A stretch of DNA of 64,000 nt from Annona cherimola. Lineage: Eukaryota; Streptophyta; Magnoliopsida; Magnoliales; Annonaceae. Both the position numbers and the translations under genes were made by a program. The stretch lies in the NCBI GenBank assembly GCA_030490835.1, contig CM059971.1, positions 27,707,817 through 27,771,816 of the forward strand. Reading direction: 5' to 3'. The notes under the pieces were generated by a model. That model was not told the origin of the DNA. It was given only the letters and a program-made list of their open reading frames with translations, and ran no database searches. Each line of letters begins with the position of its first letter. The first letter of the stretch is position 1. Positions 48,351-57,699 of this stretch are shown piece after piece.

Positions 48351-49157
48351 TGTCAACTATAATATACAGAGTAGAAGACGTACTTAACACTCATCTAATG
48401 ATTCCCTTCCATCTAAACTCCTCTAAACTAGATGAAATGATGGGAGAATTGTGGTCCACCCCCCTTTTATAAGAGTGGAAAATGTGAAAGAGAGAAGCCG
48501 ATCACAATTTATGTAATTTGGGCTTCGTATGATGGATGGCTCGGAATGAATCACGTAATACTTATGGCCTAGATGGAATAATTTGTGTGCAATTACTTCG
48601 CCTTCACCACTAATTGGTTCCTTCAATAGCCTGTTCGGAAATCGCGCACCAGAATTTGTGCATCTCTTGATCATCTTTGTGCTCGTAAACGGCTAAGATT
48701 GGAAAGAGCTAGCACATTGATTTGGAAAAAAATAAGTGGATGATCAATGGCATAGATCCGTTGGGCGGTTGTGAGTTGTTACACTAAATTATGTGTAAAT
48801 GCGTTCAAGTTTTGCAAGATAAATCATGAAAATAATTTGCAATTTTGCCCCAATGATTTTAATAATTCATAATAATCTCAAAAATTATTTAATTAAAATG
48901 TTTGGAAGAAAAATATATTTTTTAAAGAATTACCCATAAAATCCGAACTTTTCGTATTATGTGAGTGAAAATATGCAATTCTGAAGTCCTTTGCGGTTGA
49001 TATGCCTTTCTATATAAAGGACGAGGCAGATTGTGAAGAGCAGTTCTAAAAGTTTCTATTCGGGAAGTATTTTACTATCTTCAAAATTTTGTAGAATATT
49101 GATGCCGAATTTATAGCTATAGATATTTTTTTACGGAAGAAAGATGAGTTTCCAACA
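48351..49157. other. Spacer, no feature recognised
   Basis: Contains a minus-strand ORF (48423-48674) without a known motif. The sequence TTCCAACA at 49150-49157 looks like an LTR end, but no partner was found. Confidence 0.3.
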
Positions 49158-49190
49158 CACCCTCTCTAGAAGCAAATTCTAGAGAGGGTG
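49158..49190. other. Perfect 14-bp stem hairpin
   Basis: CACCCTCTCTAGAA at 49158-49171 and TTCTAGAGAGGGTG at 49177-49190 pair fully around a 5-base loop. See findings. Confidence 0.85.
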
Positions 49191-49196
49191 AGGAGG

Positions 49197-49700
49197 AATT
49201 TCTAAATTTTTATTAAAAAGTTCAAATCTTTATGCATAGCATTAGAGATATAAATAGAAGACAAATCCGTACAAGAATATAAAAGGAGTTCCTGTTTCAG
49301 TGCAAACTTCGCTAGTGTATGAGCCATAACATTTCTTTGAACCATGGAAAAAACACAGTTATTGTATTGTTGACTGCAGACTTTTATCATTTCCACAATA
49401 TGGCCAATGCTGGAATAGATGTTGCCTTCTTCCGTGAGAGACCCAAAAAGGGCGAGGGGTCGGTCTCGAAAATGACATTTGAAAAATGAAGTTCCTCCAC
49501 CTTTTTATGGCTAGTAGTATACCTTGAAATTCAATCCAAAGAGGGTCTTCCCATCCTTGCCATGCCCAAGGTTTTACAGTCAGAAAAATATCCTTGTCAT
49601 CATGGATAACTATGCCAACTCTAACTGTTCTTTGAGCTCCTCCAGAAATTGCTATTAATGTTCACCTTTACCCAACCAGGAGGTGAAGGTTTCTAATAGA
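49197..49700 (-). pseudogene. LINE RNase H fragment
   Basis: On the minus strand PPGWVKVNIN (about 49670), IVIHDDKDIF, EDPLWIEFQGILLAI and finally NVMAHTLAKFAL (about 49330-49300) follow the RVT_3 order with frame breaks. Only the 3' part of a LINE ORF2 is present. Confidence 0.6.
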
Positions 49701-50854
49701 TAATGCCCTCATTGAGAAGAGAAAGCCTTCCGATTGAGCTTTAACTAAATTTAACACAACATTTAAATTGCCCAAAAATTCTCCAACTAGCATAACCTGT
49801 TCGATTGCACTACTATAAAATATCATGGTAAATATGGCGCCGTTGGTTGTCTTGAATTTGGATCAAATGTATGTTTGCGCCTGCCGCATTTACCCTCAGC
49901 ATGGATTTTTAAAATCATAGTGTATTACTAGTTTTAATACATATAAAAATATAGGTGCCCTATTAATAATGAGCCCCATTCAGGTGCAGCATGCTGCACT
50001 GGAATTTTTGTTGCAGCAACGCTGAAATGGGCCCCGCGTGATCATGAAATCATGATCTACTCCACCCATTGTATTTAAAATAATGTATTCTATTACAATA
50101 CCAATTTTCATCATAATCAGACTTTAAAGTATCTGATGTTGGTCCCGAGTTAATGGCAATTACCCAAGAGGGGAGGGGTGAATTGGGTATTTAAAAATTT
50201 ATAACTTAAACAGAAACTTTACCCCTGATTAATCTATTCCCCTTTATGAAGAAACAAAATGGAAAGCAATTATAATGTAAAGAGCAGAATATAAATCAAG
50301 CACACAAGATTTTTATAGTGGTTCGGGCAACCTCCCTACTCCACTCTTCCAAGCTCACACTCCTTGTGACTTGGGTTCCACTATTGTATTCTTCAAATAC
50401 AATTAGAGCCACTGCTCTCTTCTAGATTCCAGCTCTAGGGGGCTTCAACACAACACAACACAGGTAGGTGATGAGTTCCACTCCAATCACACACTACCTT
50501 GCTTACACTTGATCTTAGTTCCTCAAATTAAATCAAGTTCAATACAAACAAATGAGATAACAAAAGAAGTCTACACTTTACAGATGTGTAGAAGCAATTT
50601 GGCGCAGAGAAGAACTCGTAATGTAGGCTTTGAAGATTCAGAAATGTAGCTCTTGCAATTTGAAGTAAAGTTCTTCCTCCTTGAATGGCTTGATCTCTTT
50701 GAAGCTCTTGTAGATGGTAGTTATGCACACTTAATGATTCTCAGCTACTTCCCTCATCCACAATGAATGTCTTTTATAATTTTGGAGGGAATCCAAACGT
50801 TAGAAGGTAGGTGGCGCGCATTTAATGCGCCAACATTCGAAAATTATCCGACCG

Positions 50855-51115
50855 TTGCGACCCAAGTCGTAGGCGGAGTCGACTTCGGATGCGACTTCGC
50901 CCAAGTCGCAGATGGAGTCGACTTCGGGTGCGACTTCAACTTCCAGGTCGGGTCGACTTGGGTATCGACTTGACCCAAGTCGCAGGTGAAGTTGACTTCG
51001 GGTGCGACTTCACCTCGTTAGGTTCCAAGTCGGAGTCTTGAGTCGACTTTGGCTTCAGACTTCAACTCAAGTCGATCATGGAGTCGACTTGGGTTGCGAC
51101 TTGACTTGGTCTTTG
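50855..51115. repeat. GTCGACTT-rich minisatellite, first cluster, in solo LTR
   Basis: Repeats of a degenerate unit (CAAGTCGCAGxTGGAGTCGA followed by CTTCGGGTGCGACTT) alternate the palindrome AAGTCGACTT with TGCGACTT and its complement AAGTCGCA. Confidence 0.8.
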
Positions 51116-51487
51116 CAAAATATATTTTGATCCTCATTGATTTGCTCCTATCTTGTTTGGCTTTCTTCCTTTAGTTGCTTTCATTCTAGAATGGCTCCTT
51201 ATACTTGTAGATCTTGTGAGTCTTGAAGAGCTTTACTTTGAATCTTCTTGGATTAGCTTGAACCTTGTGAATCTTTGAAGAACTAGAATCTTGCATGGTA
51301 GATTCATGCACCTTGCTTGCTTTTGATTCATATTGATCTTCATAACTTGATTATTTCTTCATCTTAGAGCATGCTTGAATCTTTGGACTTGATAGACTTA
51401 AGTTGATCTTGCATCTTTGATTTGGTTTTGAGAACACTCAAGTTGACTCTTGGAATGAACTTGAAACTGCATATTTGAGCTTGAGAG

Positions 51488-51775
51488 CATCAAGTCGAAC
51501 TTGGGGTCGACTTCGTCCGCGACTTCGCCCAAGTCGCAACTGGAGTCGACTTCGGGTGCGACTTCGGCATTCTTCCATCCCAAATTCAGCTCTGGAGTGA
51601 ATCTCCCGACTGAATTCGATGCTGGAGTCGACTTCGTTTGCGACTTGGCTTCCCAAGTCGCAAGTGGAGTCGACTTGGCCCGCGACTTCACTTGTTCTTC
51701 TCCCATTTTCAACTCTGGACAGATTTGGCTTCTTGAAGTCGATCTTGGGGTCGACTTGGGGAACGACTTGGCCTT
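51488..51775. repeat. GTCGACTT-rich minisatellite, second cluster, in solo LTR
   Basis: Same unit family as the cluster at 50.9 kb, separated from it by about 370 bp of unique sequence containing repeated CTTGAATCTT-type words. Confidence 0.8.
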
Positions 51776-52039
51776 CCATACTTCATTTTCTTCAAATGTA
51801 TATTCCTTAAATATTTCCACAAACGTGTTAGTAGCCAATACTTACTCAAATTGATTTGTTAATCATCAAAACATAGATTTAGCTTGTTTTCCACATATTT
51901 CCAACATCTGATTGGGATAAAAATTGGTATGGTAATAGAATACATTATTCTAAATACAATGGGTGAAGTAGATCATAATTTCATGATCATGTGGGGCCCA
52001 TTTCAGCGATGCTGCACAGGAACATCTCTCATTAATAAT

Positions 52040-52268
52040 AATAGTGATCTTTAGAAGTAAATTTCATTAGTTGATATAAGTAAAAATTTCTCATGACGCA
52101 CATAAAAGATTATAGCATATGTATATGTGTACTAATGAACGTGTAAGCATTTGATAAATGAATTATTTTCACTCATCCAAACTAAGAAACATTCATATCA
52201 AATCATGATAGTAATAGTGATGAGGTATATTTTGATTAATTCTAGTCTATGAAGTTATATGATTTTTC

Positions 52269-52305
<37 letters not shown>
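52040..52305. other. AT-rich spacer ending in an A32 run
   Basis: No gene. The uninterrupted A run at 52274-52305 is preceded by ATGATTTTTCATGTT, which would suit the 3' tail of a 5'-truncated retroposon on plus, but the body is too short to identify. Confidence 0.35.
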
Positions 52306-52306
<1 letters not shown>

Positions 52307-52375
52307 GGAAGCAAGGATCACAGGAATCTCCAAAGGAGGTCTAAAGCAAACAGAGTAGCTCCACCAGGGGTCCGA

Positions 52376-52627
52376 GCAGCGGTGAACCCCGCAAGACAGC
52401 AGCTTGGAGCGGGAACCATTGCAAGAGAAGACCTTTGACGCACACCGCCGCATGTCTTGGACCGACCCGCAGAGGCAGAGGCTCCGGACAAGCTTCGAAC
52501 AAGGCGCGCAGGTGTGGGGAAGGATCCAAGGGTCCGGCGGCGGGTCTTCCAGTTTCCCGCAGAAGCAGCGGTAGCTGCGGGAAATGGTGGAGGCATTGTA
52601 GACCGCTCGGCATTTGGGGCAATGCCA
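52376..52627 (-). pseudogene. NFX1-type zinc finger gene fragment (NFXL2-like)
   Basis: A minus-strand frame carries SWHCPKCRAVY, SRSYRCFCGKLEDPPPDPW, ILPHTC, then SKLVRSLCLCGSVQDMRRC, VFSCNGSRSKLLSCGVHRC. This is the RING-like start and first Cys-rich repeats of plant NFXL2-type transcription regulators. Compared with the family, a stretch of about 25 residues between PHTC and the next CPxC is missing, as if two short Cys-Pro-Cys words had recombined. The fragment has no start or end of its own. It lies head-to-head with the NPH3 fragment, about 50 bp away. Frame intact but too short to be a functional protein. Confidence 0.75.
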
Positions 52628-52673
52628 AGAAGAGGAGGCAGAGGAGGATGGGGAGATCTGCCGCGTTTCTCTG

Positions 52674-53432
52674 CCGGCGTTCCCCGGCGGCTCCGAGGCG
52701 TTTGAAACGGCTGCCAAGTTTTGCTACGGCATGAGGATCGAGATCACGGCGTCGAACGTCGCCGCGCTGCGCTGCGCCGTGGAGTTCCTCGAGATGACGG
52801 AGGAGAATCTCATCTCCAAGACGGAGCGGTTCCTTACGCAGTCCGTCTTCCGGAGCATCCACGACTGCGTCGAGACCCTCAAGTCCTGCGGCGGCAAGCT
52901 GATGCCGCTGGCGGAGTCGCTGAGCATCCCGCGTCGGTGCGTGGATTCGATAGCCGCCAGGGCGGCCGCCGCCGATCCTACATCGTCTTCAACGCTGTTT
53001 GGATGGCCGGTCAGCGATGGCGACAAGGCCGCCAATGAGATCTTGTGGAATGGGATTGACACTGGTGTCCGCCACAAGACACCGACACGAAGCTCGCCAA
53101 CGCCACTGCCACCAGGAGCGGACTCCTGGTTTGATGATCTGACCGGCCTCAGCTTGCTGCTCTACAAGCAGCTGATTTTGGCCATGAAAGCTTGAAATCT
53201 CAGCTCGGATGTCATCAAAGGAGCGCTCATGGCCTACGCGAAGCGATCGATTCCTGGGTTGTCAAGATCGAGCCGCAAGCATTCGGCGAGCTCCACGACA
53301 TCGGAATTAGAGCAGCGAGAGCTTTTGAAGACTGTGATCGAGAATCTCCCGTCAAAAAGCCGATCGGCGATGGCAGGCACCGGACCACCGACGAGATTCC
53401 TCTTCGGGCCGCTGAGGACGGCGAATATACTC
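52674..53432 (+). pseudogene. NPH3/BTB-domain gene fragment with one nonsense codon
   Basis: From FPGGSEAFETAAKFCYG through NVAALRCAVEFLEMTEENL, SKTERFLTQSVFRS, MPLAESLSIPRRCVDSIAAR and LFGWPVSD, this is the end of the BTB domain and the start of the NPH3 domain of the NPH3/RPT2-like family (CUL3 adaptors in phototropin and auxin signalling). A TGA at 53193-53195, from a likely CGA, interrupts it after LILAMKA. The same frame continues DVIKGALMAYAKRSIPGLSR, EQRELLKTVIENLP and FLFGPLRTANIL, then stops matching at 53432. Both ends of the gene are missing. Third-position GC is very high, unlike the flanks. Confidence 0.85.
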
Positions 53433-53599
53433 CGGAGTGGATGAGGAAGATCTGGGAGGCGCTGCGGACACGGGCGACGGCGGCAAGCTGCAACATCTGG
53501 CGATCTGGACGAGGACGACGGCGCTGTCTATTGCTGCCGGAGAAGACGCGCTGCGATTTGCCGGTGCTGGACGGGCAGCTGCTGCGATCCGACGGCGGA

Positions 53600-53998
53600 A
53601 GGCTGTCGGAACTGTCGAATCTAACAGGGCTAAATCTCTCTGCAAACAACTTCTCCAGCCCTATTCCGGATAACCTGACAGGCATTGTTGGGTTGAGATA
53701 CCTGAACCTGTCCCAGAACAACCTGGAAGGCGAGATTCCAGCAATGCTGGGCTCCCGCTTCAGCGACCCGTCGGAGTTTGCAATGAATCCGGGACTACGC
53801 GGGAAGCCGCTGGCAAGAGCTTGTGGAGGTGGGAACGCAGGTAAGAAGAGGAAGAAGAGACTAGGACTGATTCTGCTAATCGGCATCGTTACCGAAGCGG
53901 CCTGCATTTTGGCCCTCTGCGGCTGCTGCTGCTGCACTTTCTGGCTGCTGCGGTGGCAGAAGCGGTTGCTTGGAATCGTCTTCAAATGGGTCGGGTAG
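53600..53998 (+). pseudogene. LRR receptor-like kinase fragment (last repeats and TM)
   Basis: In frame 53192-53998: LSNLTGLNLSANNF, SSPIPDNLTG, LRYLNLSQNNLEGEIPAMLG (LxxLxLxxNxLxGxIP repeats), then SEFAMNPGLRGKPLARACGG (the N-terminal-to-TM cap, where LCGKPL is usual and the Cys is Arg), a KKRKKR basic stretch, and a membrane span ending in RWQKRL. It resembles the juxtamembrane part of receptor kinases like At4g36180. The kinase domain is absent. The ORF stops at 53998 where the GTTCCGCGG repeats begin. Confidence 0.78.
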
Positions 53999-53999
53999 A

Positions 54000-54165
54000 A
54001 GAGAGTTCCGCGGGAAAGCAGTTCCGGTGCAGTTCCGCGGGAATCCGGTTCCGCGTGAATCCAGTTCTGCGCAAGTGTAGCTTGGCGCCCAAGCAACGAA
54101 GTTCCGCGGCAACGTAAGTTCCGCGGCAATGAGGTTCCGCGGGAAAGCGGTTCCACCGCCGCGGA
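54000..54165. repeat. GTTCCGCGG short tandem repeats
   Basis: About nine copies of a degenerate 15-17 bp unit, GTTCCGCGGGAAxxC, at 54003-54155, broken once by a unique insert near 54070-54098. Confidence 0.85.
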
Positions 54166-54185
54166 ACCCATCCCAAGCCGGCAGA

Positions 54186-54340
54186 AAATCTATAAATACC
54201 CCACTTGAACTTCTCATTTGGAAAACGACGAGGAGAAACAACAACAACAGCGACGAGGAGGACGACAACGAGACAGCGAGGGAGAGAACTTTGAGCTCTC
54301 CCGCGCTCAAAGGAGAGAGTGTGAGTTCTCCAGATTTTTC
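54186..54340 (+). promoter_or_regulatory. Promoter-like segment with TATA box
   Basis: TCTATAAATACC at 54187-54198 is a strong plant TATA box. About 30 bp further a purine-rich leader starts, with ACAACAACAACAG and GAG repeats, as found in retroelement R/U5 regions or plant 5' UTRs. It points away from the gene fragments. It may be an LTR promoter, but no LTR ends were identified. Confidence 0.5.
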
Positions 54341-54357
54341 TTTTTTTCTTTTAGTTA

Positions 54358-54430
54358 AAAAAAAAAAAAAAAAAAAAAGAGAGAGAGAGAGTTTCTTCTT
54401 TGTATATATTATATATATATATACATATAT
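54358..54430. repeat. Microsatellite cluster A(n)-(GA)n-(AT)n
   Basis: An A run of about 20, then (AG)6, then AT-rich dinucleotides. Confidence 0.8.
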
Positions 54431-54439
54431 ATTATTTTT

Positions 54440-55560
54440 GAAAACCACTTTTCCCAACGTGGATACTCCCCGACTGGCGGGTTGAATTGACACACGGGTT
54501 AAGTATATTTTCTCCTTTAAAAATATATATGTTATTTTCAAAAACTACTTTTCCCAACGTGGATACTCCCCGACTGGCGGGTTGAATTGACACACGGGTT
54601 AAGTATATTTTCTCCTTTAAAAATATATATGTTATTTTCAAAAACTACTTTTCCCAACGTGGATACTCCCCGACTGGCGGGTTGAATTGACACACGGGTT
54701 AAGTATATTTTCTCCTTTAAAAATATATATGTGTATATTATATATATATATATACATATATATTATTTTCGAAAACTACTTTTCCCAACGTGGATACTCC
54801 CCGACTGGCGGGTTGAATTGACACACGGGTTAAGTATATTTTACCCTTTTAAAAATAAAATAAAAAATATATATGTGTATATTATATATATATAAATATA
54901 TACATATATTATTTTCAAAAACTACTTTTCCCAACGTGGATACTCCCCGACTGGCGGGTTGAATTGACACCCGGGTTAAGTATATTTTATCCTTTAAATA
55001 TATATATATGTGTATATTATAAATATATAAATAAATATACACATATATATTATTTTCGAAAACTACTTTTCCCAACGTGGATACTCCCCGACTGGCGGGT
55101 TGAATTGACACACGGGTTAAGTATATTTTACCCTTTTAAAAATAAAATAAAAAAATATATATATGTGTATATTATATATATATAAATATATACATATATT
55201 ATTTTCAAAAACTACTTTTCCCAACGTGGATACTCCCCGACTGGCGGGTTGAATTGACACACGGGTTAAGTATATTTTCTCCTTTAAAAATATATATGTG
55301 TATATTATATATATATAAATATATACATATATATTATTTTCAAAAACTACTTTTCCCAACGTGGATACTCCCCGATTGGCGGGTTGAATCGACACCCGGG
55401 TTAAGTATATTTTATCCTTTAAATATATATATGTGTATATTATAAATATATAAATAAATATATACATATACATTATTTTTGAAAACCACTTTTCCCAACA
55501 TGGATACTCCCCGACTGGCGGGTTGAATTGACACACGGGTTAAGTATATTTCCTCCTTTA
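54440..55560. repeat. Nine-copy tandem repeat of 100-150 bp
   Basis: A conserved core of about 90 bp (ACTTTTCCCAACGTGGATAC, TCCCCGACTGGCGGGTTGAA, TTGACACACGGGTTAAG) occurs nine times, with core starts near 54449, 54549, 54649, 54780, 54925, 55067, 55216, 55351 and 55490. The linkers are AT dinucleotide-rich, and their length explains the 100-149 bp spacing. Cores are nearly identical. Confidence 0.92.
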
Positions 55561-55627
55561 AAAATAAAAAAATAAAAATAAATGTATGTGTATTTTCTAT
55601 AAAAATATATCAAAATACACATATATA

Positions 55628-56165
55628 TTCAAAGGCATCAAAAACTCTCTAAAAAGCCCAAGCCGGCCCAAAAATCTCCAAAAAGCCCAAGATGACTAAA
55701 AACTCTCTAAAAAGCCCAAACCGGCCCAAAAATCTCCAAAAAGCCCAAGCTGGCTCAAAATTTTCCAAAAAAGCCCAAGTTGGCCCAAAAACTCTCTAAA
55801 AAGCCCAAGCTGGCTCAAAATTTTCCAAAAAGCCCAAGCTGGCCCAAAAATCTCCAAAAAGCCCAAGATGGCTAAAAACTCTCTAAAAAGCCCATGCCGG
55901 CTCACGATTTTCCAAAAAGCCCAAGCTGGCCCAAAAATCTCCAAAAAGCCCAAGATGGCTAAAAACTCTCTAAAAAGCCCATGCCGGATCAAAATTTTCC
56001 AAAAAGCCCAAGCTGGCCCAAAAATCTCCAAAAAGCCCAAGATGGCTAAAAACCCTCAAAAAAGCCCGAGATAGCTCTAAAATCTTCAAAAAGCTTGAGA
56101 TAGCTCAAAAAATCTCCAAAAAGCCCAAGATGGCTCAAAAATCCCCCAACAAGCCCAGTTGGGCT
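55628..56165. repeat. ~29-32 bp tandem repeat, AAAAAGCCCAAGCTGGCCCA type
   Basis: About 16 variants of AAAAAGCCCAAGNTGGCYCA followed by AAAATCTCC or ACTCTCT. Three subtypes alternate, making a higher-order unit of about 90 bp. The minus-strand ORF that spans it (55696-56040) is a product of the repeat. Confidence 0.9.
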
Positions 56166-56250
56166 CAAACCCTTTTTAATGGTTAAAGTTGACCTAAAAA
56201 TACTTTTAAACCCGGTTAAATCCATTTCTTGGTAAAACCACCCAATTGTT

Positions 56251-56370
56251 AAATCCAGAGGCTGAAAGCGGGAGACGCTGGTTTCTTGTACAAATACAGA
56301 AGCTGAAAGCGGGACACGCTGGTCTGCTGTGTAAATCCAGAAGCTAAGAGCGCACTTAGTTTGCTGTGTA
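56251..56370. repeat. 41-bp repeat, three copies
   Basis: AAATCCAGAGGCTGAAAGCG GGAGACGCTGGT-type units start at about 56251, 56292 and 56332; the last is diverged. Confidence 0.85.
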
Positions 56371-56453
56371 GGGTCACTAGTGTAGCCGACGGGCCCCTCA
56401 CTAGTTCCCAAACCGAGTCATCGCTGGTCGACGGGCTAAGCGTAAACTCATAT

Positions 56454-56625
56454 TTATGTCATGGCGCGTGGCGTCATGTACCTCATATTCAAATTATGGC
56501 GCGTGGCGTCATGTACTTCATATTCAAGTCATGGCGCGTGGCGTCATGTACTTCATATTCAAGTTATGGCGCGTGGCGTCATATACCTCCTATTCGAGTC
56601 ACGGCGCGGGGCGAAGTGTACTCAT
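56454..56625. repeat. ~36-bp repeat with TGACG motifs, five copies
   Basis: Units of ATGGCGCGTGGCGTCATGTA plus CTTCATATTCAAGTC occur at about 56458, 56494, 56530, 56566 and 56601 (the last diverged). Each of the first four contains GCGTCA, that is TGACGC on minus. Confidence 0.9.
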
Positions 56626-56692
56626 TTATCTTTATATTTTTGTCAGACACGATTTTTCGTGCACTTGTAAAGACGTAGAAGGATCTTCTACG

Positions 56693-57699
56693 CACTTCAT
56701 TATTATTAAGCATTTTTTATGGACCATTATATTCAGCTCTTTTAATCAAGGGTTTTCTCGTTGGAGATGTAAAATCAGAATGTGGAACACAATGCAAAAT
56801 ATTTCTGTGATATACTTTTCGGACTCGGTTAAAGAATTGGATGCTTTAAAATTTTTACTGGGGAATTAATTAAGTATTTATTCTCAAAGCCGCAAGGAAT
56901 ACAATTTTATCTTTAACCAAGTGTATGAATAATGATTTTTCTCACGAACGAGGCCGGAACAAATAGTTAATATATATATGTTTTAAATCTCTTTGTTTTA
57001 TACTCCCGTCACTATTTTTCAGAGTATTGGGAAATTTTTTTTCTTTTTTTCTTTCCCTCACCATATTTCAAGGTATCTAAGGATCTTTTTCTTTTTTTTT
57101 TATTTTAAATTTTTTTGAACTAACAACTATCAAATGTTAATATTGAAGGTTACTTACTTGGATGAGGGAGGAATTAGATTATGATGGTGCCTACTAAATT
57201 TATTAGTGTGCATGTGAAAAAAGTGCTATCAAATTTTAGAAGCACCATGAAAATATTTTTGTAAATCTAACTAATTACAGTTTGCTTCTTCACTCAATAC
57301 CAAGCATAGTAAGTGCACTTTGATTTTTGTTTTATATATTTTTTCTGTATATTTTATCGTTTTTAGTATTTTCTCTTTTTTATATTTTTAAATTATTTTT
57401 TAAAAAAATTTATTATTTTTTAGGTTTTTTAAAATTTTTTAAGTTAAACAAACTAGACCTCTCCAACTTAAATGTTATTATCTTTAATAAACATCCGCAA
57501 AATATAAATTTATGAAAATAAGATAGCAGAGAAAGAGACAACTTGGGGTGTAATGGTCTGATTAAATTGCTGCAGCTTACAAGAAAAAGAAAAACAAACA
57601 AACAGAAAAGAGATATATATACACATTGGGATGGCTCCCAACATTCCTACTCTATCAAAATTTTTAACATCATGCAAATTACTTAATTCTTTCCTACGA
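56693..57699. other. AT-rich stretch, no supported feature
   Basis: Contains only T-rich hydrophobic frames. It may contain the distal border of the repeat-bearing element, which I could not locate. Confidence 0.35.

Larger units (their letters stand above)
50137..51906. repeat. Solo LTR (1,770 bp) with target duplication TCTGA
   Basis: It begins TGTTGGTCCCGAG and ends TTTCCAACA (TGTTGG/CCAACA). TCTGA is found immediately on both sides (50132-50136, 51907-51911). No internal domain, primer site or second LTR is inside, so it is a solo LTR left by LTR-LTR recombination. The size fits large copia LTRs of the SIRE/Maximus kind, but the family is not proven. Confidence 0.85.
49971..52030. mobile_element. 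Mutator-type MITE (about 285 bp) split by a solo LTR
   Basis: The left arm (49971-50136) and right arm (51912-52030) are reverse complements over about 120-140 bp, for example GCTGAAATGGGCCCC on the left and GGGGCCCATTTCAGC on the right. The 9-bp ATTAATAAT flanks it at 49962-49970 and 52031-52039. The solo LTR sits at or next to the 10-20 bp loop. Long arms plus a 9-bp duplication indicate a MULE-derived MITE. Confidence 0.82.

Noticed and set aside
51398..51854. ORFs on both strands in the solo LTR
   Set aside because: They are products of the GTCGACTT minisatellite, without any known motif.
53227..54171. 314-residue minus-strand ORF over the NPH3 and LRR fragments
   Set aside because: It is the antisense shadow of GC-rich coding DNA; the plus-strand frames match known families.
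54440..55560. Regular repeats resembling a CRISPR array
   Set aside because: Cores of about 90 bp with AT-dinucleotide linkers in plant DNA; a plain tandem repeat.
55696..56040. 114-residue minus-strand ORF of repeated GLFREFLA-like units
   Set aside because: It is the translation of a 30-bp tandem repeat; open only because the unit length is near a multiple of three.
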